Positions 17,947-27,837 of a stretch of DNA of 64,000 nt are shown piece by piece. The DNA comes from Bacteroidota bacterium (lineage in GTDB: Bacteria > Bacteroidota > Bacteroidia > Bacteroidales > JAAUTT01): positions 41,486 to 105,485 of the forward strand of contig JAEYWD010000118.1 of NCBI GenBank assembly GCA_023429135.1. Direction: 5' to 3'. The position numbers were made by a program, and so were the translations under genes. The notes under the pieces are model-generated. The model was not told where the DNA came from, ran no database searches, and was given only the letters and a program-made list of their open reading frames with translations. Position 1 is the first letter of the stretch; every line of letters starts with the position of its first letter.

Positions 17947-18870
17947 ATGACAGTTCAACAACTTGAGTACATTGTAGCCTTAAATAAATACAGGCATTTT
18001 GTTACAGCATCGGAGAAATGCGGTATAACACAACCCACATTGAGTTTGATGATCCAGAAATTGGAATCGGAATTGAATGTCTCCATATTTGATCGCAGCA
18101 AACACCCGGTAGAACCCACCTCTATGGGAAAGCGGTTGATTGAGCAGGCCGAAGTAACTTTGCGCGAAATTCGAAAGATGAAAGAACTTGTTGTTACTGA
18201 AACAGATAGCCTTGCCGGTCCGTTGAAACTAGGAGTAATTCCAACCCTTGCCCCTTACCTGGTTCCGGAGCTGATTCACAATTTCAAATTTAACTGTCCA
18301 CAAATACAACTTACCATCCACGAAATGCCTACAGGGTCTCTGATTACAGCTCTTCAGAGAGATACGGTAGATATGTTTATTGCAGCAACTCCGCTTGAAC
18401 AGCCCGATTTTTATGAAATTCCCATTTATTATGAAAAATTTATAGCCTATTTTGCTGCAGATAACCCGTTCCGCGACACTCCATTATCGGCGCAGAATTT
18501 ACCCCGCGAAAACCTTTGGATTCTTCAGGAAGGGCATTGTCTTCGGAGCCAGATTTTTAACTTCTGCCAGAATACTGTTGAATTTAACTACACCTATGAA
18601 GCCGGAAGCATAGAAACCCTTATAAGGATTGTGGATAAGAACGGAGGTTATTCTGTGATACCGGAATTGCATCTTCCCTTTTTATCCAAAGAACAGAAGC
18701 TGAATGTTCGTGAAATAACAAATCCACCAGCAGTTCGGGAGATTTCTATTGTAATCCGAAAGGACTTTATAAAGGAGCGTGTAATAAACGCTGTGGCGAA
18801 TACAATTAAATCGATTATGCCCGAAAATATGCTGGATGAGCGATTGAAGAAATTTTCGATAAAACTGTAG
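17947..18870 (+). CDS. oxyR: Hydrogen-peroxide-inducible transcription activator
   Basis: This 307-residue LysR-type regulator has an N-terminal winged helix-turn-helix (about 1-60, with HFVTASEKCGITQPTLSLMI). The effector domain contains the OxyR signature EGHCLRSQIFNFC, so the redox pair is C198 and C207, matching the C199/C208 disulfide of E. coli OxyR in spacing and context. It is divergent from ahpC, with a strong palindrome between them, so the assignment as OxyR and not a generic LysR protein is firm. Confidence 0.94.
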   Translation: MTVQQLEYIVALNKYRHFVTASEKCGITQPTLSLMIQKLESELNVSIFDRSKHPVEPTSMGKRLIEQAEVTLREIRKMKELVVTETDSLAGPLKLGVIPTLAPYLVPELIHNFKFNCPQIQLTIHEMPTGSLITALQRDTVDMFIAATPLEQPDFYEIPIYYEKFIAYFAADNPFRDTPLSAQNLPRENLWILQEGHCLRSQIFNFCQNTVEFNYTYEAGSIETLIRIVDKNGGYSVIPELHLPFLSKEQKLNVREITNPPAVREISIVIRKDFIKERVINAVANTIKSIMPENMLDERLKKFSIKL

Positions 18871-18886
18871 AAAAGAAAATACCTGC

Positions 18887-19090
18887 TTACCAGGATTCCT
18901 TTTTAATCACTTCAATCTGGTCGGCAACACGGCTTCTTAAATCATTTTCGACATCTTCGGGATACTTTTTGCCTTTAATTATTTCCTTACTGAGCTTCCA
19001 GGCAATCCATATGTTAATTATTCCAACAATGAATAATAAAATTGCGAAGCCTAATAAGTGATTCTGTAATACTATTTCCCAATTCTCCAT
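18887..19090 (-). CDS. Small single-pass membrane protein
   Basis: This 67-residue protein has one hydrophobic segment (about 12-34, LLGFAILLFIVGIINIWIAW) followed by a charged, Lys/Glu-rich cytoplasmic tail. There is no known domain. It lies 115 bp downstream of another small membrane protein on the same strand and may be expressed with it. Its reality rests on the composition and the sensible membrane topology. Confidence 0.55.
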   Translation of the reverse strand: MENWEIVLQNHLLGFAILLFIVGIINIWIAWKLSKEIIKGKKYPEDVENDLRSRVADQIEVIKKESW

Positions 19091-19205
19091 TTATGAAATA
19101 CCAACTCATTTTTCAATAGAAACCCTCTTCTCAATTTTTTGTTCCTAAAAGATACCAAAAAAGAGCTATATAGATCAAGTATAAATAATCGGATAATTAA
19201 GGTTA

Positions 19206-19493
19206 TTATTTCAGCTCCTGCAATCTGCCTTTTAATTTCAGGAGAAGCACAAACATGGTAATTGTCACAGCAAGCTGTGCTAAGTAACTCAAATGTATTA
19301 TCATCCATTCCATTGAGGTGTTTGTCCATTCGGGAAGCAGGCTTGCCTTATCGGGCATAAACCTGATTATTACACTTTTACTGGCATAATCATTCAATAT
19401 ATCATGGTTGGCTGCCCAGTCCAGTAACAGGCAGAATCCTAAAACCATCATCAGCAGTATTGAAGCATTAGTGATCTTAGTAATTGTTTTCAT
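19206..19493 (-). CDS. Small two-helix membrane protein
   Basis: The protein has 95 residues. A first hydrophobic segment (about 10-27, ASILLMMVLGFCLLLDWAA) and a second (about 66-86, LSYLAQLAVTITMFVLLL) flank a polar loop. A short basic C-terminus (KLKGRLQELK) would be cytoplasmic. It is not recognised as a known family. It is paired with the 67-residue membrane protein downstream. Confidence 0.55.
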   Translation of the reverse strand: MKTITKITNASILLMMVLGFCLLLDWAANHDILNDYASKSVIIRFMPDKASLLPEWTNTSMEWMIIHLSYLAQLAVTITMFVLLLKLKGRLQELK

Positions 19494-19665
19494 AAAATTT
19501 GTTGACTATTTGAAAAATGGTTTAATAAGCTTGAAACTCTTGTCAACGTTATGAAAAAGGTATTTTCTTAGCAATATTTTTTGACTGATCCTGTTTTTTG
19601 AGTCGCTAATAGACTTATAATAAATATATACCAATTTTCACTTATATTTATTCCCGTTTCTGGTT

Positions 19666-21507
19666 CTATTTCACCGGTTTAAATAGGTTGAGAATCTTAA
19701 GGAAAATCTCAGTATTTTCGTACACTCCGCGAAAATCTTCCGAATGAGGTCCATATGCAAATACCGGAACCATTACTGCTGTATGATCGGTAGAGCTAAA
19801 CTGGCCGTCCACCATTCCTCTGGAATAATCGCCGCCCAGTAAGGTGAGTCCGCCTGTTTCGTGATCGGCAGTAACAATAACCAGGGTTTCGCCATCTTTA
19901 TCGGCAAATCTGAGAGCCTCGGCTACCGCCAGGTCGAAATCGAGCATTTCGCGCACAACATATTGTATGTTATTGGCATGACCGCCATAGTCAATCTGGG
20001 CCCCTTCAATCATTAGAAAGAATCCTTTAGGGTTGGAAAGAAGACTGATGCTTTTTTGTGCCGATATTCTCAGAAAATCGCCCCGTCCTTTGATCTTTGA
20101 GCGGGTTGCACTATCGTCCAGAATAACAGCTTTCCCAGCTTTTATCTGATCGATTTCATTGAAGTCGGTTAAAATCTGATAATTTTTACCAGCAAGTTCC
20201 GTCAGTAAATTGCGGTTATCGTGACGTTTGCTGAAGGCCGACGGATTACCTCCAATTAATACATCGATGTTGCTGTTCATAAAGTCGGCGGCTATTCTTT
20301 CGGACCAGTCTCTTTCGACCTGATGGGCATAAAACACTGCCGGGGTGGCATCGGTAATATCACCGGCCGAAACTACTCCGCATTTTAGTCCTTTGGGATA
20401 CAATAACTCAGCCAGGTTTGGACATGATTTTCCGGTGGTATCCACGCCTATGCTTCGGTTTTTTGTTTTTTTGCCAGTTGCAATGGCCGAACCGCCGGCA
20501 GCAGAATCGGTAATATAATCGTCGGCCGAGGATGTTTTGGAGAACCCAATCTCTTTCATGTTAAATATGGTGAGCTTCCCTCCGTTGGCGGTATATCCGG
20601 CATAAAGCTGCGCCAATCCCATGCCGTCGCCAAAAAGGAGAATCACATTTTTAACTTTCCCCTTTTTATTAAGATAGCCAAAAGCCGGTGTATAAACTTC
20701 GTGCTGTTCAGTAGCAGTATATTCTGATTTTCCCCGGGTATTGAGAAACTGTGCCATTTTGGAGATGTTATCAGTTCCCAGAAAGTCGACTTTAAGATTG
20801 ATAAGGCCTTTCCATCCGTTAATATTATCGGGAACATTCCAGAACCGGAATTTCTTTCCAAGACTATGTACTGAGTCGATAGTAGCTGTTATTCGTTTCT
20901 GTTGATAAGCGGGGATAATTCCTTTGCCATTCCAGTTCGAAAACCGGGCAAAGTTCTCGCTAAACATAGCTACCCGATTTAACTGACTGGCATTGTAACT
21001 TATATTTATTCTTCCATCGAAGCTGATGAAATCGGGGAAGTCCACAAAATTTTCAGGAGCAGGGGTATTGCCCGAAATTACTACTCTTACGGCATGTTTG
21101 TTTACTTTTGGATCAAAAACATCAGGAAATCTGGCCAGTTCGTCGGAAAGCGCTTTTAAGGTTGAGGTAGCTTCGGTTTTAATATCGATCAGCAATTGGA
21201 GATATCCTTCATTGTTAGCCCATGCCTTTCCGCCATTCTGGTCAAAAATTGTTCTCAGTGGAAGTAAATAAAGGGCATCTAATGTTCTTTCATTTTTAAT
21301 TTCTCTCGCTGTATGAGCTACAAATAACTGGTTATATACCAGAAAGATGTCCGCTTCAATAGAGCCAAAATTACTGTAATATGCCCGCCAAAAAGGAATC
21401 TCGTTTGCATAATCGTTGTGAGAGTGAGCATTTAATGTGGAATATGCCTGGGCTTCAACCTGAATGAATATAACGATGCCCGCAAGAAAGGAAAGGATAA
21501 ATTTCAT
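19666..21507 (-). CDS. Exported phosphodiesterase-like / alkaline phosphatase fusion
   Basis: The 613-residue protein has a signal peptide (about 1-20, VEAQ). Residues 25-260 form a PLC/GDPD-like phosphodiesterase barrel: H28/H30 in AHSHNDY, E51 and D53 in IEADIF, and H65 in VAH follow the glycerophosphodiesterase pattern. Residues 285-610 are an alkaline phosphatase: GDGMG at 293-297, the nucleophile S335 in TDSAAGG, then DHETGG and STDHTA metal-binding motifs. The two activities could act in sequence, diester to monoester to phosphate, in the periplasm or at the surface. It lies downstream of susD of locus 1 across a 168-bp gap that holds a terminator-like repeat, so it may have its own promoter. 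Confidence 0.87.
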   Translation of the reverse strand: MKFILSFLAGIVIFIQVEAQAYSTLNAHSHNDYANEIPFWRAYYSNFGSIEADIFLVYNQLFVAHTAREIKNERTLDALYLLPLRTIFDQNGGKAWANNEGYLQLLIDIKTEATSTLKALSDELARFPDVFDPKVNKHAVRVVISGNTPAPENFVDFPDFISFDGRINISYNASQLNRVAMFSENFARFSNWNGKGIIPAYQQKRITATIDSVHSLGKKFRFWNVPDNINGWKGLINLKVDFLGTDNISKMAQFLNTRGKSEYTATEQHEVYTPAFGYLNKKGKVKNVILLFGDGMGLAQLYAGYTANGGKLTIFNMKEIGFSKTSSADDYITDSAAGGSAIATGKKTKNRSIGVDTTGKSCPNLAELLYPKGLKCGVVSAGDITDATPAVFYAHQVERDWSERIAADFMNSNIDVLIGGNPSAFSKRHDNRNLLTELAGKNYQILTDFNEIDQIKAGKAVILDDSATRSKIKGRGDFLRISAQKSISLLSNPKGFFLMIEGAQIDYGGHANNIQYVVREMLDFDLAVAEALRFADKDGETLVIVTADHETGGLTLLGGDYSRGMVDGQFSSTDHTAVMVPVFAYGPHSEDFRGVYENTEIFLKILNLFKPVK

Positions 21508-21574
21508 CGGATCGTGAACTTTTTAATGCAATGATTAAGTTAATTCTGGTTATAAACAAATAAAAAATGAAAAG

Positions 21575-21670
21575 GGAGGCTGTTTGAAAAGGCCTGCGAA
21601 GCATATTGGTTCCAAACGTAACAAAAAGAACAACCGAATCGCAGAACGAATATATTTCAGACAGCCTCCT
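21575..21670 (-). repeat. Inverted-repeat element after susD, terminator-like
   Basis: AGGAGGCTGTCTGAAAT at the right end and GGGAGGCTGTTTGAAAA at the left end form arms of about 16 bp around some 60 bp. It starts 5 bp after the susD stop, and on the minus strand the final arm runs into CCCTTTTCATTTTTTATTTG. It therefore probably ends the sigma-SusCD transcript. The GAGGCTGT-TGAAAA end word recurs at 30.2 and 40.7 kb. Confidence 0.6.
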
Positions 21671-21675
21671 GTAAA

Positions 21676-23220
21676 TTAGTAACCTTGATTTTGTTTTAAA
21701 TTCTTGCTTGTTGAAATTTCATTGTATGGAATGGGCCAAACATGGTTAATTGCAGGGTCGAAGGTGCGTGTACTCCATATCTGGATTGTATCTACCTGTG
21801 CAGCCGAAACCACCTTTAAACCGTGAAGTTCTTTGGCATATGCCTGCTGAGCATCGCCCCACCGAACAAGGTCGAAGTGACGGTTACTGTGTTCGCCGGC
21901 CAGTTCGCATCTCCTTTCGTGCTTGAGATCGTCTTTTGTTGCATTTGTTTTGGGAGAAAGACCAGCTCTTTCACGAACTTCATTCAACGGACCATCTCCG
22001 TTCTGGCCCTGCCAAATCAAAGCTTCAGCTTTCCATAGCAGAACTTCGGCATAGCGTATCATCGGGATATTTAACCGTGTTGTCATATTATCACCATTGG
22101 GGTTTACATATTTGCCAATGGCATCATTGTAAGTAAATGGTTCCAGAAATTTATTGAACATCATCCCCGAAAAAGATGCGTTGGCTTTGTCGAACCCGTA
22201 TTTCCATTTCTGGCCAAGGAATTTGATGGAATCTCCCGGCATAAGAACCGTAACTTTTCTGCGTGTATCGCCTTTTTCGAATTCTTTGGCAAGTTCGAGT
22301 GTAGGCATAAAATACCCCCAGCCATTGTAAAGGCCCCAACCTTTATTATCAATTATAACACCTGGGAATTTGGACCCGTCCTTTTCGCTGCTTGTCCACG
22401 ACCAGATGTATTCTTTGCTCCAGTTATTTTCCATTTTAAAAACATCGGCGTAGTTTGTGAGCAGACCATGTTTTTTGCTGGTAATCACTTTATCAGTATA
22501 TTCAACAACCTTGCTGTAGTAAGAGTTATCGTACTGGGCATTGTATAGCGCTGCTTTGGCAGCATAGGCCCAACAAGCTGTTTTATGAGGTCGTCCGTAT
22601 TGCTCAACAGGCCATTCATCAAAATATGGTAAAAGATCGGCAGCGGTATTAAAATCGCTGATGCAAAGATCATAGTTTGCCGAAACCGAAGCTGGCCTTG
22701 CTTGATCAATTTCTTCAATAGCGGTTTTTTCGGTAACAATTGGAATGCCTCCATTTGTTTTATTGTCGCCATAATGGGGTGCAAGCCATAAATAAGCCCA
22801 TCCTCTGAAAAAGTATGCCTGACCAAGTACTTTATTCTTAACCGCTTCGTCAATATTCATATTAGGTACGAACTTCAGAATGTCGTTACAGCGTTTAATA
22901 AGCTGGTACATTACCGGCCAGTTATTGCTGGCATCACTTCCGTTATCGGCTTTGAAGTTTTTAATATTATCGGCATAACCTTTACTTCTGCCGGTAACCA
23001 TATCGTCGCTGGCGTTTATGTACCACATAATTCCGCGGCCGGTAATGCCTTCCATATTACTCCAGAAATATAAGCCATCGGCTGCCTTCTCTGCGTCACT
23101 GGCCGTTTTCCAAAAAACTGCCGAAGAAGGAGCGCCATAAGGAGTGGTTTCCAGAAATTCTTCGCACGATGCGAAAAACACAACAAGAAATGATACGATT
23201 ATATATTTTAAATTTTTCAT
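21676..23220 (-). CDS. SusD/RagB-type outer-membrane glycan-binding lipoprotein
   Basis: The 514-residue protein has a lipoprotein signal (VVFFASCEEFLETTPYG, lipidated Cys19). The N-terminal TPR-rich SusD fold and C-terminal motifs (MIRYAEVLLWKAEALIW, RRCELAGEHSNRHFDLVRWGD, HVWPIPYNEI) are classic for the family. SusD proteins sit on the cell surface as the lid of the SusC pore and bind ligand. It lies 12 bp downstream of its SusC partner. Because the downstream gene is a phosphatase, its ligand may be a phosphorylated molecule and not a plain polysaccharide; that is inference. Confidence 0.95.
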   Translation of the reverse strand: MKNLKYIIVSFLVVFFASCEEFLETTPYGAPSSAVFWKTASDAEKAADGLYFWSNMEGITGRGIMWYINASDDMVTGRSKGYADNIKNFKADNGSDASNNWPVMYQLIKRCNDILKFVPNMNIDEAVKNKVLGQAYFFRGWAYLWLAPHYGDNKTNGGIPIVTEKTAIEEIDQARPASVSANYDLCISDFNTAADLLPYFDEWPVEQYGRPHKTACWAYAAKAALYNAQYDNSYYSKVVEYTDKVITSKKHGLLTNYADVFKMENNWSKEYIWSWTSSEKDGSKFPGVIIDNKGWGLYNGWGYFMPTLELAKEFEKGDTRRKVTVLMPGDSIKFLGQKWKYGFDKANASFSGMMFNKFLEPFTYNDAIGKYVNPNGDNMTTRLNIPMIRYAEVLLWKAEALIWQGQNGDGPLNEVRERAGLSPKTNATKDDLKHERRCELAGEHSNRHFDLVRWGDAQQAYAKELHGLKVVSAAQVDTIQIWSTRTFDPAINHVWPIPYNEISTSKNLKQNQGY

Positions 23221-23232
23221 AGACTGGTTTTA

Positions 23233-26200
23233 TTAAAATCCAACATTTACACCAATATTGAATACTCTGGCAACAGGGTATTTACCTCCGTCCAGACCGT
23301 AATTACCAACTTCGGGATCCATCCCTCCGTATTTTGTAAAGGTGAGCACATTTTCCCCGCTGGCATATACACGTATACTGCTGCCTTTTAATCTACCCTT
23401 GTTAAGAACTGATTGAGGTATTGTGTAGCCAAGGGTTATATTTTTTAGTCGCAGATACGAACCATCTTCCAGGAAGTAATCGGAAGCACGTGTGTAGTTC
23501 AGGTTTTTGTCCTGGTTGGTGACTCTTGGAATGCCGGATGATTTATCGTAAGTCCAGGAGTCAAGAATATCTTTGGACATGTTCCATCCTTGGGTTCCTT
23601 CCATAGTGAGTACTTTAAATGCGTTAAAAACCTTAACTCCGGCAATGCCCTGAAACTGAATTCCTAAATCAAACCCTTTATACTCCGCGTTAATGTTAAA
23701 GCCATAGGTGTGTTTTGGAGCGTAGCTTCCCATATAAGTCCGGTCGTACTCGTTAATGGTGCCGTCGGGAACACCGTTCGGACCACTTAAATCCTTGTAT
23801 TTAATGTCTCCGGGTTTAGCATCGGGTTGGATAGGTGTGCCGTTAAAAGTGTAGTTTGTCACATCTTGTTCCGATTGAAACAATCCGTCGGTCTGGAACA
23901 GATAATAGGAGTACCAGGACTGACCTACCTTCGACCTTAGAGGAGTGAGGCTGCGTATCTGATAGTCGGTATGAGCAATATAATCCTGCTGGCCCAGTGA
24001 GCTTACTTCGTTTTCGAGATACGAATAGTTTGCACCTACTGAGATATTGAAATTACCAAATCTGTTGTTGTAATTTAACCCAAACTCATAACCTTTATTG
24101 GTGATATCTCCCACATTTCCATAGGGCGATTCGGAAATACCCGCAACAGAAGCTACAGGTACCAGGTCAATGGCATCTTTGGTTTCTTTGTTGAAATAGT
24201 CAAAAACAAAGTTCAGTTTGTCCGAAAATAATCCGACATCAACACCAATATCGGTTTGAACTGAAGTTTCCCAGGTAAGATCAAGATTAGCAAAAGTAGC
24301 TAGACCTAATCCGTCGATACTGGTTTGTGCATTGTTACCCAAATATGTAAAACTACCGGTTGATGCTAACAATACACTGGTATAACCACGAGGCACTCCG
24401 GCAAGATTACCAATTTGTCCCCAGCTTCCTCTGAGTTTAAAGAGACTAATAAATGGTACATTTTCCTTAAAGAACGATTCGGACGAAATTTTCCAGGCAC
24501 CTGATGCAGCAGGAAAAATACCATCGCGCTGGGTTTTGTATAGTTTGGAACTGGCATCGTAACGTAAGCTTCCTGTAAGGAAATACCGGTCGGCAAAGGA
24601 ATACGACAATCGGCCAAACGACGATACCTGAGTTTCTTCCCAATAATATTCTTCAGGCTTTGATTTCGAAAAATCGGAGGCATTTACAAGCAACCGTAAA
24701 CTTTCATCTTCACTGGCAAAAGTGTAACCGGTGAGACTTACATATCTCCAGTCCTCGTAACCGGATGTAAAGCCTGCCATAGCAGTTAAATTATGATATT
24801 GCCCAAGCGTTTTGGTAAAAGTAAGTGTGTTTTCCCACAGCCATTTTTTCCCATTTCCGGAGCTGAGAGTTCTTGAGTTTTGCAAATAGGTTTTACCTAT
24901 TTCCGGTACCTGCGAAACAAAATCTTCGTATCTGGACTGGTGATTTTGTGCTGAAAAGGTGGATTTAACAGTTAAAGCTGTCCATGGTTTATAGGTTAAC
25001 GACGATGATGAAAGAATAAACTGATCGGGACGGTTTTGGTCAAGACGGTTTAAAGTAGCTACCGGATTCTGGACTTCGCCATAGTCGCCGGCAACCCCTA
25101 ACGCAGCGTATTCCCTGGGAACAGTTCCGCTGTAAATGCCGTTGGATTCATAAACCGGAGCCGAGGATGGCATAAACATGGCGGCTGCAATAACACCGGT
25201 GTGGGCAGTTGTATTTACTCCCCCCTGACCATTGGATACGTTATATTGTCCCAGTTGAGTGAAAGTCAGTTTTGAATTGACTTTGAAGTCTACGTTCATG
25301 CGAGCACCAAAATTATTGGAAAAAGTATTCAGTAATGTTCCCTCTTTTTTGTCGTATTCAACTGATGCCAGTGTTTTTATTTTTTCTGTACCTCCTGTGA
25401 GCGAAAGTGCATAATGTTCGGTTTTGCCAAGCCGGAATATTTCATCGGTCCAGTTGGTACGTGTAGTTTGCCCGTAAGGGTAAATAGATGCCTGAGTAAC
25501 CGAAGGTATTTTACCATTGCCGTTATTTGCCGCATCGGTCATAACTTTATTATACTCTTCGGCGGTGAGGGCTTCGGGTACTTTCCATGCCTGCTGCCAA
25601 CCTCTGTAAATATTGGCATTTACTTTAATTTTACCTTCCTGAGCCTTTTTGGTAGTTACCACAATAACCCCTCCGGATCCTACATGTGCTCCGTAAATAG
25701 CTGCAGAAGCAGCATCTTTCAAAATGGTAATGGACTCAACATCATCGGTGTTGAATTTTGCACCAGGAACACCATCAACAACATACAATACCTCATCGCC
25801 GAAACGTGAACCCTGACCTCTGATTGTAACAGAAGGCTGCGAAAGAGGATCGCCACCATTACTTGTAATAGTAACACCGGCCATTTGTCCCTGAATCATG
25901 CCCAAAGCACTTACTGGCCTGCTTTTCATTTTTTCCATGTTAACCGAAGATACAGCTACCGAAAGATCTTTCTTTTTGGCCTGACCGTATCCTATTACTA
26001 CTACCTCCTCCAGCTTTTTGATGTCGGGAACTAAAGTAACGTCAATGGTACTCCGACCTCCAACTTCTATCCTTTCGTTGTTATAGCCTATAAAAGAGAA
26101 TACCAGCACCGTTTTATCCGATGGTAATTCTATTGAATATTTCCCATCGACATCGCTAACAGAGCCAATGGTAGTTCCCTCAAGTGTGATGTTAACCCCA

Positions 26201-26649
26201 ATCAACGGTTCTCTGGTTGTGGCATCGGTTACAGTTCCGGTCACTTTTTGCTGCTGTTTTCCGTAAATAGAACTGTTTCCACTTGCATTCCTATACAGAA
26301 CAACATGCTTGTCAATAATAGCAAAAGAAACGTCCTGATCTTTCAGAATCTCTTTCAATACATTAGATATGTTGCCTTTAGTAATCTGAACCGTTACCAC
26401 CTTGTTCAGATTTATTTCTTCATCCTTGTACCAGAAAGAGAATTCACTTTGTTCGCGAATCGTGTTCAGAGCTTCTTCCAGTCGGGCATTTTTCAGATTG
26501 AGAGTTAATTCGGTCTTTTGTGAATAAGATACAGCCGAAAGGGTAAAACTAAAGACAAAACATAAAGTAATTGTCAATTTCATAATTATGAGTAGTTTAT
26601 TCCTTAAGTAAAAAGGGATTCCATTCCCAGTGTTTGAGATATTTTTCAT
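23233..26649 (-). CDS. SusC/RagA-type TonB-dependent transporter with STN domain
   Basis: I choose the ATG at 26649; the frame opens 13 codons earlier, but this start leads into the extended Bacteroidetes-type signal (LLIIMKLTITLCFVFSFTLS). The 1138 residues contain an STN domain (about 45-110), a carboxypeptidase-D-like repeat (VTGTVTDATTREPLIGVNI), a TonB-box-like EEVVVIGYG, a plug domain with GVIVVTTKK and a 22-strand barrel ending in Phe. The STN domain marks transporters that signal through a FecR anti-sigma factor, whose gene lies just upstream. It pairs with the SusD gene 12 bp downstream. Confidence 0.95.
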   Translation of the reverse strand: MKNISNTGNGIPFYLRNKLLIIMKLTITLCFVFSFTLSAVSYSQKTELTLNLKNARLEEALNTIREQSEFSFWYKDEEINLNKVVTVQITKGNISNVLKEILKDQDVSFAIIDKHVVLYRNASGNSSIYGKQQQKVTGTVTDATTREPLIGVNITLEGTTIGSVSDVDGKYSIELPSDKTVLVFSFIGYNNERIEVGGRSTIDVTLVPDIKKLEEVVVIGYGQAKKKDLSVAVSSVNMEKMKSRPVSALGMIQGQMAGVTITSNGGDPLSQPSVTIRGQGSRFGDEVLYVVDGVPGAKFNTDDVESITILKDAASAAIYGAHVGSGGVIVVTTKKAQEGKIKVNANIYRGWQQAWKVPEALTAEEYNKVMTDAANNGNGKIPSVTQASIYPYGQTTRTNWTDEIFRLGKTEHYALSLTGGTEKIKTLASVEYDKKEGTLLNTFSNNFGARMNVDFKVNSKLTFTQLGQYNVSNGQGGVNTTAHTGVIAAAMFMPSSAPVYESNGIYSGTVPREYAALGVAGDYGEVQNPVATLNRLDQNRPDQFILSSSSLTYKPWTALTVKSTFSAQNHQSRYEDFVSQVPEIGKTYLQNSRTLSSGNGKKWLWENTLTFTKTLGQYHNLTAMAGFTSGYEDWRYVSLTGYTFASEDESLRLLVNASDFSKSKPEEYYWEETQVSSFGRLSYSFADRYFLTGSLRYDASSKLYKTQRDGIFPAASGAWKISSESFFKENVPFISLFKLRGSWGQIGNLAGVPRGYTSVLLASTGSFTYLGNNAQTSIDGLGLATFANLDLTWETSVQTDIGVDVGLFSDKLNFVFDYFNKETKDAIDLVPVASVAGISESPYGNVGDITNKGYEFGLNYNNRFGNFNISVGANYSYLENEVSSLGQQDYIAHTDYQIRSLTPLRSKVGQSWYSYYLFQTDGLFQSEQDVTNYTFNGTPIQPDAKPGDIKYKDLSGPNGVPDGTINEYDRTYMGSYAPKHTYGFNINAEYKGFDLGIQFQGIAGVKVFNAFKVLTMEGTQGWNMSKDILDSWTYDKSSGIPRVTNQDKNLNYTRASDYFLEDGSYLRLKNITLGYTIPQSVLNKGRLKGSSIRVYASGENVLTFTKYGGMDPEVGNYGLDGGKYPVARVFNIGVNVGF

Positions 26650-26797
26650 ACTTTTACATCGATTATTAGTTTGTAATGTGTATACCAATGCGATTACAGC
26701 TAGGTTAAAACCGGGAAATGTTGGAGCATTTTCCGGTTATTGTTTTTTGTTTCAGGATGTATCCATGCTTTAAAGTTTAGTTTTGTTTGATATTTAG

Positions 26798-27784
26798 TTA
26801 TTCTGTTATAATTACTTTCTGATCAGTTATTTGATATTTCATTTTTGTGCTCTGCTGCACTATTCTGAGAATTTGTTCAAGGCTTTCTCCTCGTACAAAA
26901 TCTCCTGAAAAAATATCTTCCTGTAACTTTTTACTTTGAATGTCGATACTGACATTAAACCCTCTTTCAAGAATAGCAGCAATTTCTTTAAATGATTTGG
27001 ACCTGAAGTAATATTTACCATATTGCCAGGCCGATGCTTCTCCGGGATTTACGATATTTACCTTAAAATTTCCGGCAGTTTTACTGAAAATAGCCTGATC
27101 ACCTGGTTTTAGGGTTATTTCGTTGGACATGTTTTTATTCTCAATAATCTTAACAAGTCCCTTCTCCAGGGTAGTTTCAACAAACAAATCAGTTGAGTAG
27201 GACTTCAGATTGAAACGGGTTCCCAAAACAATAACCTGAATGGATTCGGTTTTTACAATTAACGGATGGTTTTCGTCTTTAACAACATCGAAAAAAGCTT
27301 CGCCATTAAGTTCTACCAGGCGGTATTTGCCATAAAATCTGGTGGGATAAGTAATTTTACTGCCTGCATTTAAAATAACCTCGGAACCATCAGGTAAAAC
27401 GACTTTCGACCGAGATCCATCCAAAGCATAGCTTACAACCGGGTAGGTATAAGCCTTTCTTTTACCCATCTGATAAAAAATAACTGAGAATGTTATAATT
27501 GCAATCAGCGAAGCAGCTACCGAGGCATATAGCATAATACGCGACTGAACTTTTTTCCTGGTATTTATGCGGGAAAATAAATCGCTTAAAATTTCTTCTT
27601 TTTCCAAGGGGTTGTAGGTGATCTTCTCCGTAAATGAAAGGTTTGAATATAGTTCAAAACTTTTTTTGTTTTTGGGGTCGGCCTCTTGCCATTGTTCGAG
27701 TAATTCCTTTTCCTGAGCGGTTAAGGGCTCACCTGAAGACGACCTGGCCAAAATGTCCCATATCCCGTTTTTCTCGTTGAGCAT
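26798..27784 (-). CDS. FecR-type anti-sigma factor
   Basis: The 328-residue protein has a cytoplasmic N-terminus (about 1-80, with the sigma-binding segment near residues 10-45), one membrane helix (about 84-104, MLYASVAASLIAIITFSVIF) and a periplasmic FecR domain (DGSEVILNAGSKITYP, LNGEAFFDVVKDENHPLIV, then a DUF4974-like C-terminus). It should hold the sigma factor inactive until SusC binds ligand. It lies 53 bp after the sigma gene and about 150 bp before susC. Confidence 0.93.
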   Translation of the reverse strand: MLNEKNGIWDILARSSSGEPLTAQEKELLEQWQEADPKNKKSFELYSNLSFTEKITYNPLEKEEILSDLFSRINTRKKVQSRIMLYASVAASLIAIITFSVIFYQMGKRKAYTYPVVSYALDGSRSKVVLPDGSEVILNAGSKITYPTRFYGKYRLVELNGEAFFDVVKDENHPLIVKTESIQVIVLGTRFNLKSYSTDLFVETTLEKGLVKIIENKNMSNEITLKPGDQAIFSKTAGNFKVNIVNPGEASAWQYGKYYFRSKSFKEIAAILERGFNVSIDIQSKKLQEDIFSGDFVRGESLEQILRIVQQSTKMKYQITDQKVIITE

Positions 27785-27837
27785 AATTCCTTTTTCTTAT
27801 ACAGAGACATAAAATGTAAAATATGCCTAAAGAAAAT

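Noticed and set aside
19072..19329. Leftward 85-residue open frame
   Set aside because: It overlaps both small membrane-protein genes in another frame and shows no domain or signal.
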